Shown here in pieces: positions 54,520 through 62,730 of a stretch of 64,000 bases of DNA. The notes under the pieces are model-generated. The model made no database searches and had not been told where the DNA came from. It was given only the letters and a program-made list of their open reading frames with translations. The position numbers and the translations under genes are program-made. The DNA is from an uncultured Oceanospirillales bacterium (GTDB lineage Bacteria > Pseudomonadota > Gammaproteobacteria > Xanthomonadales > SZUA-36): contig CAJXKA010000004.1 in the NCBI GenBank assembly GCA_913055655.1, positions 248,001 through 312,000 on the forward strand. Reading direction: 5' to 3'. How positions within the stretch are numbered: position 1 is the stretch's first letter; each line of letters starts with the position of its first letter.

Positions 54520-57078
54520 CTAAATCCATCTGTGTAACGACGGCTCGAAAGTTAACCACGCTGCGACTGCCTCCGAGACGGGTTGTTTCAGCCACTGCTC
54601 CATTTCAATAACGATCCAGTCGGCGCGGCCACTTGAGAAGGCCGCAAACAGTTCCTGTGCTTCGGATTTGTCCGCCAGAAAGTCGGTATTGATCACCAGG
54701 TCCTGAAGCCGTTGATAGACGTCGTGGACTTCGACATTTTTTCCTCCGAATACAGTTTTGGCGAACATTCCTCGTGAATGGAGATTCTTGTAGTCCCTGT
54801 CTCGATCCATGACCGTCCAGCGGTCGGCGAGTGCCTCGAGCTTGTTCTGCCGTCGGCTCAACCAGGTCAGGTTTCCGATCGCATTGGCCGGGGATGCCGT
54901 CGCCCGGGTGCCGCCCTTGTCTACGATCTGGCGTGCGAGGGCAAATGGAACGATATGTTGCTTCTCTGGGTACAGATCTTCATCAAGGCTCTTGTTCCAA
55001 CACAACCGGGCCTCGATGGAGGGCGCGTTGCTTGGCGGTATGCCGCACTTTCCGTGCGTCTTTTCAAACCCTTCGACCTGGGCGCGCCAGCTGAACTCCT
55101 GTGCCGAGCCGCGGCGTTCAATTGCGTAAAGCCAACCAACGGCCGTGTGCTGCAACGAGCGCGACTCCTTCACTTCAAACGAGAAGTTGGCCAAGGCGAT
55201 GTGATTCAAGGCATCGTGAACCGTGAGTTTTTCGATGGGTGCGAGTGTTTCGCCGCGGCCCTCTGCAATTCCAGAGATCTTGCGGTGCGATACTGTCAGA
55301 AGGCTCTGCTGGTATCGTCCGAATGCATCTACCAGGCACGCCCTTATAGTGTCTGTATCTTCAGCCCAGGGCGAGATCGGGCCAGGGTTCCTGGCTGCTT
55401 CCGTATCATCTATGCCATGCGTATCGACGACCAGTTGCTCCAGGTCTGCCTGGTCGATGTACGGCACCAACAAGGTCCAGTGAACCAAGCGCCCAAGGGC
55501 TGCGCGAAAACTATCGTCAGACCCCAATTGATTAAGTTCTTTAGTCGGTATGCGATAGAGGAGATCAATGAGCGCAACCAGGCTCCTCGGGTGCTGCCTC
55601 GCCATGCGGTGGTCGAGGAATAGCTCTTCGGAAAGCACCTGGTCCAGGATGATCAGGGCAGCGGTTGCCCGCTTTGCACAATCTTCGATCAGCTCACCGG
55701 GCTGCTCAAAGCCGGGTCTTGCCCACGTGCTCCTGCCCTTAACTGTCTCATTCGGCCCTACGCGGTCAAGCCTATAAGCGAAATCTTTTCTGTCGATTGC
55801 GGACACGCCAGTCCACCGCCTGGCGTTATCACCCATGAGCGCGAGCGCCGTGAATCTGGTCACGACCGTAATCCAGACAGAAAAACCCATATGTCGATCG
55901 GATTCGTGAGCCAGCAAGTCTCTTTGGTTCTCTACATCGCCGCCATCACGCCCTTCGATGAAGGTCGCAAGGTCGTCAAGTAAGCTGGGCCTTGCCCTTG
56001 AAAGCAGTGCGAGTGCACGTTCTTCCGGGCGAACGCGAATGCCGGACCTGTTGATCCGGACATAAGCGTCGATCGCGGCGCTCACGTCACTTCTCGGCAA
56101 CCAGCCCACCGCAAAACGGTCGCCTTCAAGCATCCCGCGGTAGCGTTCGAAAAGCGGCGCCCACCGGGGCGAGAAAAGCGCAGCCAGGCGGCCGACCATC
56201 TGGGAGACGTTTGTTTCGTCACGGAGGGCATGGATGTCTGACCACCGTAGTGGTGTCGCCGGGCGGTCATCGATTCCGGGGTGCTCGAACGCATACCCGG
56301 TGACGAACTGAGGGCCCCATGGAATGAGCTTGCCAAGCGTTTCAAGTTCCGGGTTTTCGCCCGGGAACGTGGACAAGGCCCGGCGCGCAAGCTCCAATTG
56401 GGTGCCCTGACCGAATATGCTGGAAGGTGAAAGCAGCGCAGCCATCGGAATCATGCCTACCGGCACCGGAAGGGCAACCTTCAGGCTTCCACTTGAACCG
56501 AGCCTGAGCCTTGCCCGGGGGTGAACAAACCGGAAAAAAGAACTGCGCCGGATATTCCTGGATTCACTGTGCCTGCCAAAGAATGGCTCAGGGCCCGAAT
56601 CAAGAACGGGCATCGCGGGAAGCATGGACACCCAAAGACCCGGGTTCTCCCCGGTGTCGTTTAGATCCTGATCATCAGGGTCACCACTCGGGAGACATGA
56701 CGACGGGATGAAACGTCTCAGCTGTTCAATATCTTCATGCCGCACTAGCGACCAGTCTTCAGTATCGCTGTGCGACTCGACGAGTTGGCGAAAAATCCCG
56801 AACAATGCGCGAGTGCGCTGTTGACCATCGACCAACCACATGGGGTCTTTGTCAGGCGCGAATACCTGAAGCGCAACGCCATGCCTGAACGGCTCTCGTT
56901 CATCTTCAGGCGCCCAGAGAACCAGCGTGCCACATGGCGATCGTTCGTAAATCGACTCGAGAAGGGCCAGCACATTACTGTTGTCCCACACGGCGCCTCG
57001 TTGAAAGTTGGGGATACCAAGTCGGTCAGCGTGTGACACGACGTCCGCCCAAGACCACCAGTGAGGCTCGGGAATCAT
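54520..57078 (-). CDS. GmrSD-like type IV restriction protein (DUF262/HNH)
   Basis: 852 residues in one chain. The GmrS-like DUF262 half has IPNFQRGAVWD near 22 and the nucleotide-binding VDGQQRTRALF near 80. The C-terminal GmrD-like half has the DUF1524 HNH-type block KQHIVPFALA near 706 and AIGNLTWLSRRQNKLEAL (split at about residue 735-755). Family members use NTP to cut DNA with glucosylated hydroxymethylcytosine or other modified bases. The protein is longer than the classic fused GmrSD (about 600-700) owing to a mid-region insertion (about 130-260). Base composition is richer in GC than the DISARM modules, so it probably arrived separately. Confidence 0.86.
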   Translation of the reverse strand: MIPEPHWWSWADVVSHADRLGIPNFQRGAVWDNSNVLALLESIYERSPCGTLVLWAPEDEREPFRHGVALQVFAPDKDPMWLVDGQQRTRALFGIFRQLVESHSDTEDWSLVRHEDIEQLRRFIPSSCLPSGDPDDQDLNDTGENPGLWVSMLPAMPVLDSGPEPFFGRHSESRNIRRSSFFRFVHPRARLRLGSSGSLKVALPVPVGMIPMAALLSPSSIFGQGTQLELARRALSTFPGENPELETLGKLIPWGPQFVTGYAFEHPGIDDRPATPLRWSDIHALRDETNVSQMVGRLAALFSPRWAPLFERYRGMLEGDRFAVGWLPRSDVSAAIDAYVRINRSGIRVRPEERALALLSRARPSLLDDLATFIEGRDGGDVENQRDLLAHESDRHMGFSVWITVVTRFTALALMGDNARRWTGVSAIDRKDFAYRLDRVGPNETVKGRSTWARPGFEQPGELIEDCAKRATAALIILDQVLSEELFLDHRMARQHPRSLVALIDLLYRIPTKELNQLGSDDSFRAALGRLVHWTLLVPYIDQADLEQLVVDTHGIDDTEAARNPGPISPWAEDTDTIRACLVDAFGRYQQSLLTVSHRKISGIAEGRGETLAPIEKLTVHDALNHIALANFSFEVKESRSLQHTAVGWLYAIERRGSAQEFSWRAQVEGFEKTHGKCGIPPSNAPSIEARLCWNKSLDEDLYPEKQHIVPFALARQIVDKGGTRATASPANAIGNLTWLSRRQNKLEALADRWTVMDRDRDYKNLHSRGMFAKTVFGGKNVEVHDVYQRLQDLVINTDFLADKSEAQELFAAFSSGRADWIVIEMEQWLKQPVSEAVAAWLTFEPSLHRWI

Positions 57079-57208
57079 CGAATGACTCTTGAGATGCGTG
57101 GTTTCAATACCGGGGATACTTGTTGTGTTGATTAGCGTGATCGCAGTAATAGCATAATCAACTTGGACCCCGCTAATTTACCGGCTGACGCAAAATAAAG
57201 ATTGAGCG

Positions 57209-57874
57209 TTAACCCACCACCGGATAACACCCCATCTCCCACTCAACCCCCGGCCGCGCCATCATCAGGTGGATGACCACGGGTACCAGCTGGCCAAGGA
57301 TGTCGGCGCCGGCCGTCACCTGTTGGCGGTTGACCTGGCCGTTCCACGTCGCTCCACCGTGGATCAGCTGGTTCCGTAGCGTATAAAGCCGGTCGAAGAG
57401 TTCGGCCAGGACCTGGCCGGTGCGTTGTTGGCCCAGGGCGCGGTAGGCGCGGGATTTGGAGTGGGTGAAGCTTTGTTTCCAGGCGGCTTCGGTGATGTTG
57501 CCTTTTTGGTGTTCCCAGTAGGGTTGGAAGACGTATGGGTTGTCCAGGAAGCCGCGGATGGAGTTGGGGAACTGGGTCCAGACCAGGTTGTAGAGAAGGT
57601 TCTGGCCGGCGCCGGCGCTGTCGGTGGTGAGCAGGCGGCGGACGAATTCGCGGAAGCGGCGGCGTTCGGTCCAGGTAGGGCGGCCGGCAACGTGGTCGCG
57701 GGCGTAGGCGGCGTTCAGGGCGATCCACAGGAAAATAAATTTGGCGTCCTGGTCGTTGGTTTCCTGCTCGGCGCGTTGCAGCCAGCTCAGGGCGCGGTGG
57801 GTGCGCAGGGCCAGGGCTTGTGAGTAGCCGTCGCGCTCATTGCGGTGGCGTTGTTTGAGTGTGGTGTAGTCCAT
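57209..57874 (-). CDS. HEPN-domain protein (Apea-HEPN-like)
   Basis: 221 residues from ATG 57874; the frame is open to 57943. Entirely helical. The HEPN signature R-x4-6-H is LYTLRNQLIHGG near residue 167 (R-N-Q-L-I-H), and an ALNAAYARD helix precedes it. HEPN proteins with this motif are often metal-independent RNases acting as abortive or toxin effectors. It is divergent from an HTH/nucleotidyltransferase pair; HEPN plus MNT-type nucleotidyltransferase is a known antidefence/toxin combination, but here the pair is on opposite strands. Activity unproven. Confidence 0.78.
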   Translation of the reverse strand: MDYTTLKQRHRNERDGYSQALALRTHRALSWLQRAEQETNDQDAKFIFLWIALNAAYARDHVAGRPTWTERRRFREFVRRLLTTDSAGAGQNLLYNLVWTQFPNSIRGFLDNPYVFQPYWEHQKGNITEAAWKQSFTHSKSRAYRALGQQRTGQVLAELFDRLYTLRNQLIHGGATWNGQVNRQQVTAGADILGQLVPVVIHLMMARPGVEWEMGCYPVVG

Positions 57875-57948
57875 TCTTCTTGTGTGGTGGCTGATTAGTG
57901 CGGCACTGGCTGATTGTGGTTTAGTTGTGTGGCGGGTTGCCATTCTGA

Positions 57949-57965
57949 ATTCTAGATTCTAGAAT
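57949..57965. promoter_or_regulatory. Operator-like perfect palindrome
   Basis: ATTCTAGA and TCTAGAAT are exact reverse complements separated by one T. The site ends 10 bp before the HTH regulator start, between divergent HEPN and HTH genes, so it is the likely operator for autoregulation. Confidence 0.7.
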
Positions 57966-57974
57966 ATAGAACAC

Positions 57975-58508
57975 ATGCCTAACCTCAAACCACAGGATCT
58001 GCTGGTCGCTCTCAAGCTCGTGGCGCTTGACGGGCAGGCGTGGACCTACGCCGAGTTGGCCTCACAACTCGAGATGAGTGTTTCCCAGTTGCACTCCGCG
58101 GTTAAGCGAGCGCTTGTTTCTGGGCTGCTGGTCGACCGGGGCGGGCGCATCGTTCCAAGCAGGCGAAACCTGCTCGAGTTTCTGGCCCATGGTGTCCGCT
58201 ATTCATTTCCACCGGAGCGAGGCTCGCTGACCCGTGGCATGCCTACCGCACACGGAGCGAAGCCGTTGTCAGACCAGATCACCACTTCGGCAGAACCACC
58301 ACCCGTTTGGCCGACAGCGGACGGGGCGGTACGCGGTGTGGCGTTCTCACCCATCTATCACCTGGCGCCGGCAGCAGCGGAAAACGACGAGCGCCTGTAC
58401 CCGCTCCTGGCACTGGTCGATGCAGTACGCGGCGGTAGCGCGCGTGAGCGGAAGCTCGCGGTCAAACTGCTCGAAGAATGTCTGAACCGTTATGCACTCA
58501 GCACCTGA
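57975..58508 (+). CDS. Winged-helix regulator (AbiEi-like partner)
   Basis: 177 residues. The N-terminal 75 are a winged helix (LALKLVALDGQ, AELASQLEMSVSQLHSAVKRAL, then the wing LLVDRGGRIVPSRRN). The C-terminal part (YHLAPAAAENDERLYPLLALVDAVRGGSARER, split at about residues 125-160) is a helical region typical of an effector-contacting domain. Its stop overlaps the nucleotidyltransferase start by 17 bp. The arrangement regulator-then-nucleotidyltransferase is that of AbiE-like toxin-antitoxin systems. Confidence 0.78.
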   Translation: MPNLKPQDLLVALKLVALDGQAWTYAELASQLEMSVSQLHSAVKRALVSGLLVDRGGRIVPSRRNLLEFLAHGVRYSFPPERGSLTRGMPTAHGAKPLSDQITTSAEPPPVWPTADGAVRGVAFSPIYHLAPAAAENDERLYPLLALVDAVRGGSARERKLAVKLLEECLNRYALST

Positions 58509-59205
58509 CGTTAATCTGGCAATCCTGTCCGCGGCTGCCAGGTATTTGGGCGACCTGGTTGATGACGTCGTATTTGTCGGCGGTGCCGCCGCCGGGTTGC
58601 TTATCACTGACCCGGCATCTGGGCCTGTTCGGGTCACCCGGGATATCGATGTCATCACCGCGGTGGCGACGCACCTCGAGTTTCACCGGCTGGCGGGCCG
58701 GCTGCGTGAACTGGGGTTCAGCGAGGACCAATCTGACGATGCGCCAATTTGCAGGATGGTTCGGGACGAAGTCATCCTGGATGTCATGCCAACGGACGCC
58801 CGGGTACTGGGTTTCGGAAACCCCTGGTACCCTGCTGCTTTTGAGAACGCTCTCCTCCACGAACTTCCCAATGGGCAAACGATACGCCTGATCTCCGCAC
58901 CATACTTTCTGGCCACAAAATTTGTCGCCTTCGAAAGCCGCGGGAACGCGGACTTTCTCGCCAGTCCGGACCTGGAAGACATCATTACCGTGATCGATGG
59001 GCGGGCGGAAATTGTCGATGATGTAGCAGGTTCTGCTGCTGACTTGCGCCGGTTCCTTTCCGAAAAGATTCACTCCATGCTCGATAGCGAACATTTTCTC
59101 GACGCACTGCCGGGACATCTACCCGGCGCATTCGACAGCCCGGGGCGTTATCCGGTCGTGATGGGTAGACTGGAGGCGATTGCCGAAGGCGATACCGAAC
59201 CCTGA
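58492..59205 (+). CDS. Nucleotidyltransferase, AbiEii/DUF1814-like
   Basis: 237 residues. The polymerase-beta-type core has the GG motif VVFVGGAAAGLL near 27 and the catalytic DxD in VTRDIDVI near 50, followed by a third acidic residue region near EVILDVM (about 93). The C-terminal half is helical. In AbiE systems the nucleotidyltransferase is the toxin, modifying tRNA, while the winged helix is the repressor/antitoxin. Here it is translationally coupled to the HTH gene and divergent from a HEPN gene. Confidence 0.82.
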   Translation: MHSAPDVNLAILSAAARYLGDLVDDVVFVGGAAAGLLITDPASGPVRVTRDIDVITAVATHLEFHRLAGRLRELGFSEDQSDDAPICRMVRDEVILDVMPTDARVLGFGNPWYPAAFENALLHELPNGQTIRLISAPYFLATKFVAFESRGNADFLASPDLEDIITVIDGRAEIVDDVAGSAADLRRFLSEKIHSMLDSEHFLDALPGHLPGAFDSPGRYPVVMGRLEAIAEGDTEP

Positions 59206-59282
59206 AACCCGCTGATTCACTGGTAGGCGAACAAGGCCACGGCGATCATCAGTGCAACACACGGAACTGGCTGGGTTTGAGC

Positions 59283-60533
59283 CTATTCACGCCACAGCCT
59301 GTCGATGGGTACCGCGAAGCAGTTGGGGGGCTCCAGGGGGAGCGTATTTGTGCCCGAGTACAGCAACGCACCGCCCTGGAAATGTTTGCCGGCCTGGGCA
59401 GCCAGCCGGGCCAGGCCTTTGGCGTCGGTCCGCTTGATGCTGGCTGATCGCTTCACTTCTACGCCCCATACGCGGCGCCCCTGTTCGATGACCAGGTCCA
59501 CCTGCTTCTGGTCCTTGTCGCGGTAGTGGGAAAATTTCAGCTCACTTTCCACCCATCCGGACTGGCAGATCAGTTGCTGGACGACGAAGCTTTCCAGGAG
59601 CCCGCCAAATTCGGTGCCGTGTAACGACCAGTCCGAGGGAGTCAGCCGGAGCAGGTTGGCGGCCAGGCCGGAGTCGACCATGTGAACCTTGGGCAGGCTG
59701 ACCAGGCGCTTCATGCCGTTGCGGTGCCAGGCCGGAAGCTGCCTGACCAGGAACAGTCTTTCGAGTATCGCGATGTACCGGTTGATGGTTGTGCGGTCCA
59801 GGCCCAGGTCATTGGAAGCCGCGTTCACGTTAAGCAGGTTGGCTGTCTGGTGGGCCAGGTACTCAACCAGGCGACGCAGGTCATCCTCTTTTCGTACCTG
59901 GGCGACTGCACTGACATCTCTCTGGATCACTGCATCCAGGTACTGCCGGTACCACCGGCGCGCGCTCCTGGCGGGTCGCCCCAGGGGTTCCGGGTATCCC
60001 CCTGAACAGATTGCCTCGGCCGTTCCGCTGACCACCTGGCCACTCTCACTCACGGCGGCCTCAAGCGCGCCGGAAATCAGTGTCTCCAGGAAACTGGTTT
60101 CCGTGCCCTGCTTCTCCATTTCAGACAACGGGTGTAGCCGGACCACTTCCATGCGCCCTGCAAGAGACTCATTCACGCTCGGCAGCAACAACAGGTTCGC
60201 CGAACCTGTCAGGACAAAACGACCCGGCGTTCGATTTTCATCCACGAGCAGCTTGATGGGTGGCAACAGCTCCGGCACGCGCTGGATCTCGTCCAACGTT
60301 ACCTGTTCCGGCAGTGCACGCAGGAAACCCAGCGGGTCGGCCTGCGCCGCGTCGAGCAGCCCCGGGTCATCGAACGTCACATAGTGCCGCTTGGGCAGCA
60401 GTCGCCGGACAAGTGTTGATTTGCCGGACTGGCGTGGCCCGAGCAGGCAGACGACTGGCGTGTCGCCCAGCGCTTCGCTAATGGCGGTTGCCATCAGCCT
60501 GGTATAGATTTTTGCCTCCTCGGCTTCGGCCAT
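59283..60533 (-). CDS. DUF4143 AAA ATPase
   Basis: 416 residues. Walker A LLGPRQSGKSTLVRRL near 30, Walker B VTLDEIQRVPELLP near 92, sensor block VLTGSANLLLL, and the C-terminal DUF4143 segment with YRDKDQKQVDLVIEQG (nuclease-like D and Q-x-D/VxK: VWGVEVKRSAS). Such ATPases are widespread in mobile/defence DNA; the terminal domain resembles a restriction-endonuclease-like fold. The start codon lies at the edge of a 23-bp tandem repeat. Confidence 0.9.
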   Translation of the reverse strand: MAEAEEAKIYTRLMATAISEALGDTPVVCLLGPRQSGKSTLVRRLLPKRHYVTFDDPGLLDAAQADPLGFLRALPEQVTLDEIQRVPELLPPIKLLVDENRTPGRFVLTGSANLLLLPSVNESLAGRMEVVRLHPLSEMEKQGTETSFLETLISGALEAAVSESGQVVSGTAEAICSGGYPEPLGRPARSARRWYRQYLDAVIQRDVSAVAQVRKEDDLRRLVEYLAHQTANLLNVNAASNDLGLDRTTINRYIAILERLFLVRQLPAWHRNGMKRLVSLPKVHMVDSGLAANLLRLTPSDWSLHGTEFGGLLESFVVQQLICQSGWVESELKFSHYRDKDQKQVDLVIEQGRRVWGVEVKRSASIKRTDAKGLARLAAQAGKHFQGGALLYSGTNTLPLEPPNCFAVPIDRLWRE

Positions 60534-60553
60534 TTGTTGACTAATGTCCCGGC

Positions 60554-60645
60554 TATTTGCGGGTTATATTAGCGTCTATTTGCTGGTTATGCTAGCGTCT
60601 GTTTGTTGATTAGTGGGCCGTCTGGTTGTTGGTTATACCCTGCTA
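60554..60645. repeat. Four degenerate 23-bp tandem repeats upstream of the DUF4143 gene
   Basis: Units start at 60554, 60577, 60600 and 60623, exactly 23 bp apart. The first two differ at only three positions (TATTTGC-GGGTTATATTAGCGTC type), while the third and fourth are more decayed. A possible further decayed unit at 60531 would overlap the ATPase start. The array lies in the promoter region of the ATPase gene. It differs in sequence from the 28346 array but has the same period. Confidence 0.7.
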
Positions 60646-60781
60646 TGCAACTGATATATATCATTTTTACCCTCAGAATATCGTCTCCAATTCGTCGGGC
60701 TTTGATTTGCTCCTGGCCGTCATTACAAACTCGAGGTCCAGAGCGAGCCGTTGAGAACAATCAATATGTAAACTATTATTG

Positions 60782-60800
60782 TCACTATATATGATAGTGA
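60782..60800. promoter_or_regulatory. Inverted repeat, likely HipB operator
   Basis: TCACTAT and ATAGTGA are separated by 5 nt and lie 16 bp before hipB. HipB-type regulators bind such palindromes to repress their own operon. DNA around it is AT-rich. Confidence 0.65.
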
Positions 60801-60815
60801 TCTTTATAATTACCT

Positions 60816-61154
60816 ATGACCACAGCACGCACCAACAGCCACTCCCGCCACACGCGAACCGCCCTCGAGGTGCTGGGGCGCATGATTGCCGTCGCCAGGA
60901 AGGAGCGGAGAATGAGCCAGGCCGAACTGGCGAAACGGATCGGCGTCACGCGGCCCACGGTGATGGCCATTGAGAAGGGCAGCCCCCGGGTGGCGGTCGG
61001 GTCCGTGTTCGAAGCCGCGGTGACCGTCGGCGTTCCCATTCTTGCCGAAAGCCCGGGCGAGCTGGATCGACTCGCGACCAGCATTGCCGCCATCGCACGG
61101 GTTGTTCCGGAGCGCGCGCGGCGGAAACAGCACAAGGTGGACGATGACTTCTGA
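60816..61154 (+). CDS. hipB: HipB-like HTH antitoxin
   Basis: 112 residues. The Xre-type HTH is MIAVARKERRMSQAELAKRIGVTRPTVMAIEKG (split: about residues 25-58), with the helix-3 residues TRPTV. A short dimer segment follows and the Lys/Arg-rich tail RRKQHKVDDDF ends in hipA overlap. No clear Shine-Dalgarno lies before ATG 60816. Known HipB represses the operon and neutralises HipA. Confidence 0.9.
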   Translation: MTTARTNSHSRHTRTALEVLGRMIAVARKERRMSQAELAKRIGVTRPTVMAIEKGSPRVAVGSVFEAAVTVGVPILAESPGELDRLATSIAAIARVVPERARRKQHKVDDDF

Positions 61155-62400
61155 CGCGTCCCTGCGCCCGGGGAACGAAGCGATCTATGCCTGGGTCTGG
61201 CTTCCGGGTGCAACCCGCCCCGTCGTTGCCGGGCGCCTGTTCGAGGCGGACGAAAGCCCACGGCGATACTTCTTCGTCTATGGGCGCAGCTACCTGGCCA
61301 ATGACAGGGCGATTGCACTGTCAGCGGCCGACCTGCCGCTGCGCGAAGGCGTGCATGAGCCAACCGGCATGAACGTCTTGCCGCCCTGCCTGCGAGATGC
61401 CGGACCCGACGCCTGGGGGCGGCGAATCCTGGAAAGCCGTTTTCCGGCGCATCACCTGAATGAGCTGGACTACCTGTTACTGGCCGGCAGCGACCGCATC
61501 GGTGCGCTCGACTTCCAGGCCAGCAGCAGGGTCTTTGCCGAGAAAGGAACGAAAGCCGCCACGCTGGATGAACTGGCCCGCTCCGCCGACATCATCGACC
61601 GGCGTGAACCACTGCACCCCGAACTGGAGGCCGCCTTGTTACGTGGCACCAGCGTTGGTGGCGCGCGGCCGAAAGCGCTGCTGGGGCAAGGTGAGCGAGC
61701 CTTTATCGCCAAGTTCAGCTCGACTTCGGATACCTACGATGTCATCAAGGCCGAATACCTGGGTATGAAGCTCGCCGCGCGCTGCGGCCTTGATGTCGCC
61801 CGCGTCGATATCACACAGGCGCTCGGCAAGGATGTGCTCCTGGTTGAGCGCTTTGATCGCGAAACCCGCGACGGCCGGCACTCCCGGTTGATGATGGAAA
61901 GCGCGTTAAGCCTGCTGGTGCTGGATGAAATGGAAGCGCGTCACGCCAGCTACCTCGACCTGGCGGACCTGGTGCGACACCGATTCGCTCACCCCCGCGA
62001 AACGCTCCGGGAGCTGTTCAGCCGACTGGCCTTCAACGTGCTGATCGGAAACACCGACGACCACGCCAGGAATCACGCCGCATTCTGGGACGGATCAACT
62101 CTGCGGCTGACGCCGGCATACGACCTCTGCCCCCAGCCGCGCACCGGCGGCGAAGCCACCCAGGCCATGAAAATCGAGGGCGCGCAGGGCAACAAGGCGA
62201 CCCTGGTAAACGTTCTGTCAGTGAGTGATCGCTTCTTTCTATCCGCCGACGAAGCCACCCGGATCATCAACCAGATGATCGATACGATTCGGGCGGAATG
62301 GCCCCGGGTGTGCGAGCAAGCCGGCATGGCCGAAGCCGAAGCATCGCGGTTGCGAAACGGCGCTGTCCTTAGTGACTTCTGTTTGCAGGGCTGGCCGTAG
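61144..62400 (+). CDS. hipA: HipA kinase toxin
   Basis: 418 residues from ATG 61144, overlapping hipB by 11 bp. The Ser/Thr kinase fold of HipA is complete: GTSVGGARPKALLG near 166 (P-loop), FIAKFSS with ATP lysine, GNTDDHARNHAAFWD near 300 with the catalytic Asp/Asn, and TPAYDLCPQP (DFG equivalent). HipA phosphorylates glutamyl-tRNA synthetase in E. coli and triggers dormancy; the target here is not known. Length typical of HipA. Confidence 0.93.
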   Translation: MTSDASLRPGNEAIYAWVWLPGATRPVVAGRLFEADESPRRYFFVYGRSYLANDRAIALSAADLPLREGVHEPTGMNVLPPCLRDAGPDAWGRRILESRFPAHHLNELDYLLLAGSDRIGALDFQASSRVFAEKGTKAATLDELARSADIIDRREPLHPELEAALLRGTSVGGARPKALLGQGERAFIAKFSSTSDTYDVIKAEYLGMKLAARCGLDVARVDITQALGKDVLLVERFDRETRDGRHSRLMMESALSLLVLDEMEARHASYLDLADLVRHRFAHPRETLRELFSRLAFNVLIGNTDDHARNHAAFWDGSTLRLTPAYDLCPQPRTGGEATQAMKIEGAQGNKATLVNVLSVSDRFFLSADEATRIINQMIDTIRAEWPRVCEQAGMAEAEASRLRNGAVLSDFCLQGWP

Positions 62401-62413
62401 CGTTTGACCTGGC

Positions 62414-62632
62414 TCAGGCCTCCCCCAAAGCCCGCGCCTTGCACTGCGCCAATTCCGCCGGGAACTTGAACCCGCGCGGGTCCAGGCAGGCGCAGCGGTC
62501 GGTGTCCGGGCTGTAAGCGCAGCGCACGTCCTTGGGCAGGCGGTTGCGGATGTCTGTCGGGGCACCGATAAGTTTCAGTCCGATGTTAATGGCGACCCCC
62601 CTGACATACAGCTTGCTGGCGGTTGCGACCAT
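62414..62632 (-). CDS. Possible small protein of unknown function
   Basis: A 72-residue frame from ATG 62632 with a CAYSPDTDRCACLDPRGFKFP segment (positions 62455-62525) containing three cysteines. No ribosome site is visible and no family is recognised. It lies in the 62401-62730 gap between hipA and the second DUF4143 gene; otherwise that gap holds no recognisable feature. Confidence 0.28.
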   Translation of the reverse strand: MVATASKLYVRGVAINIGLKLIGAPTDIRNRLPKDVRCAYSPDTDRCACLDPRGFKFPAELAQCKARALGEA

Positions 62633-62730
62633 ATCATTGCCGGGGCCGGGGCGGGCGGCTTCGGAACCCACCCGATGACGCCCCACTCAGTATCCTTGCA
62701 TTTCTGGAACAACACTCCATAATTGCAAGG

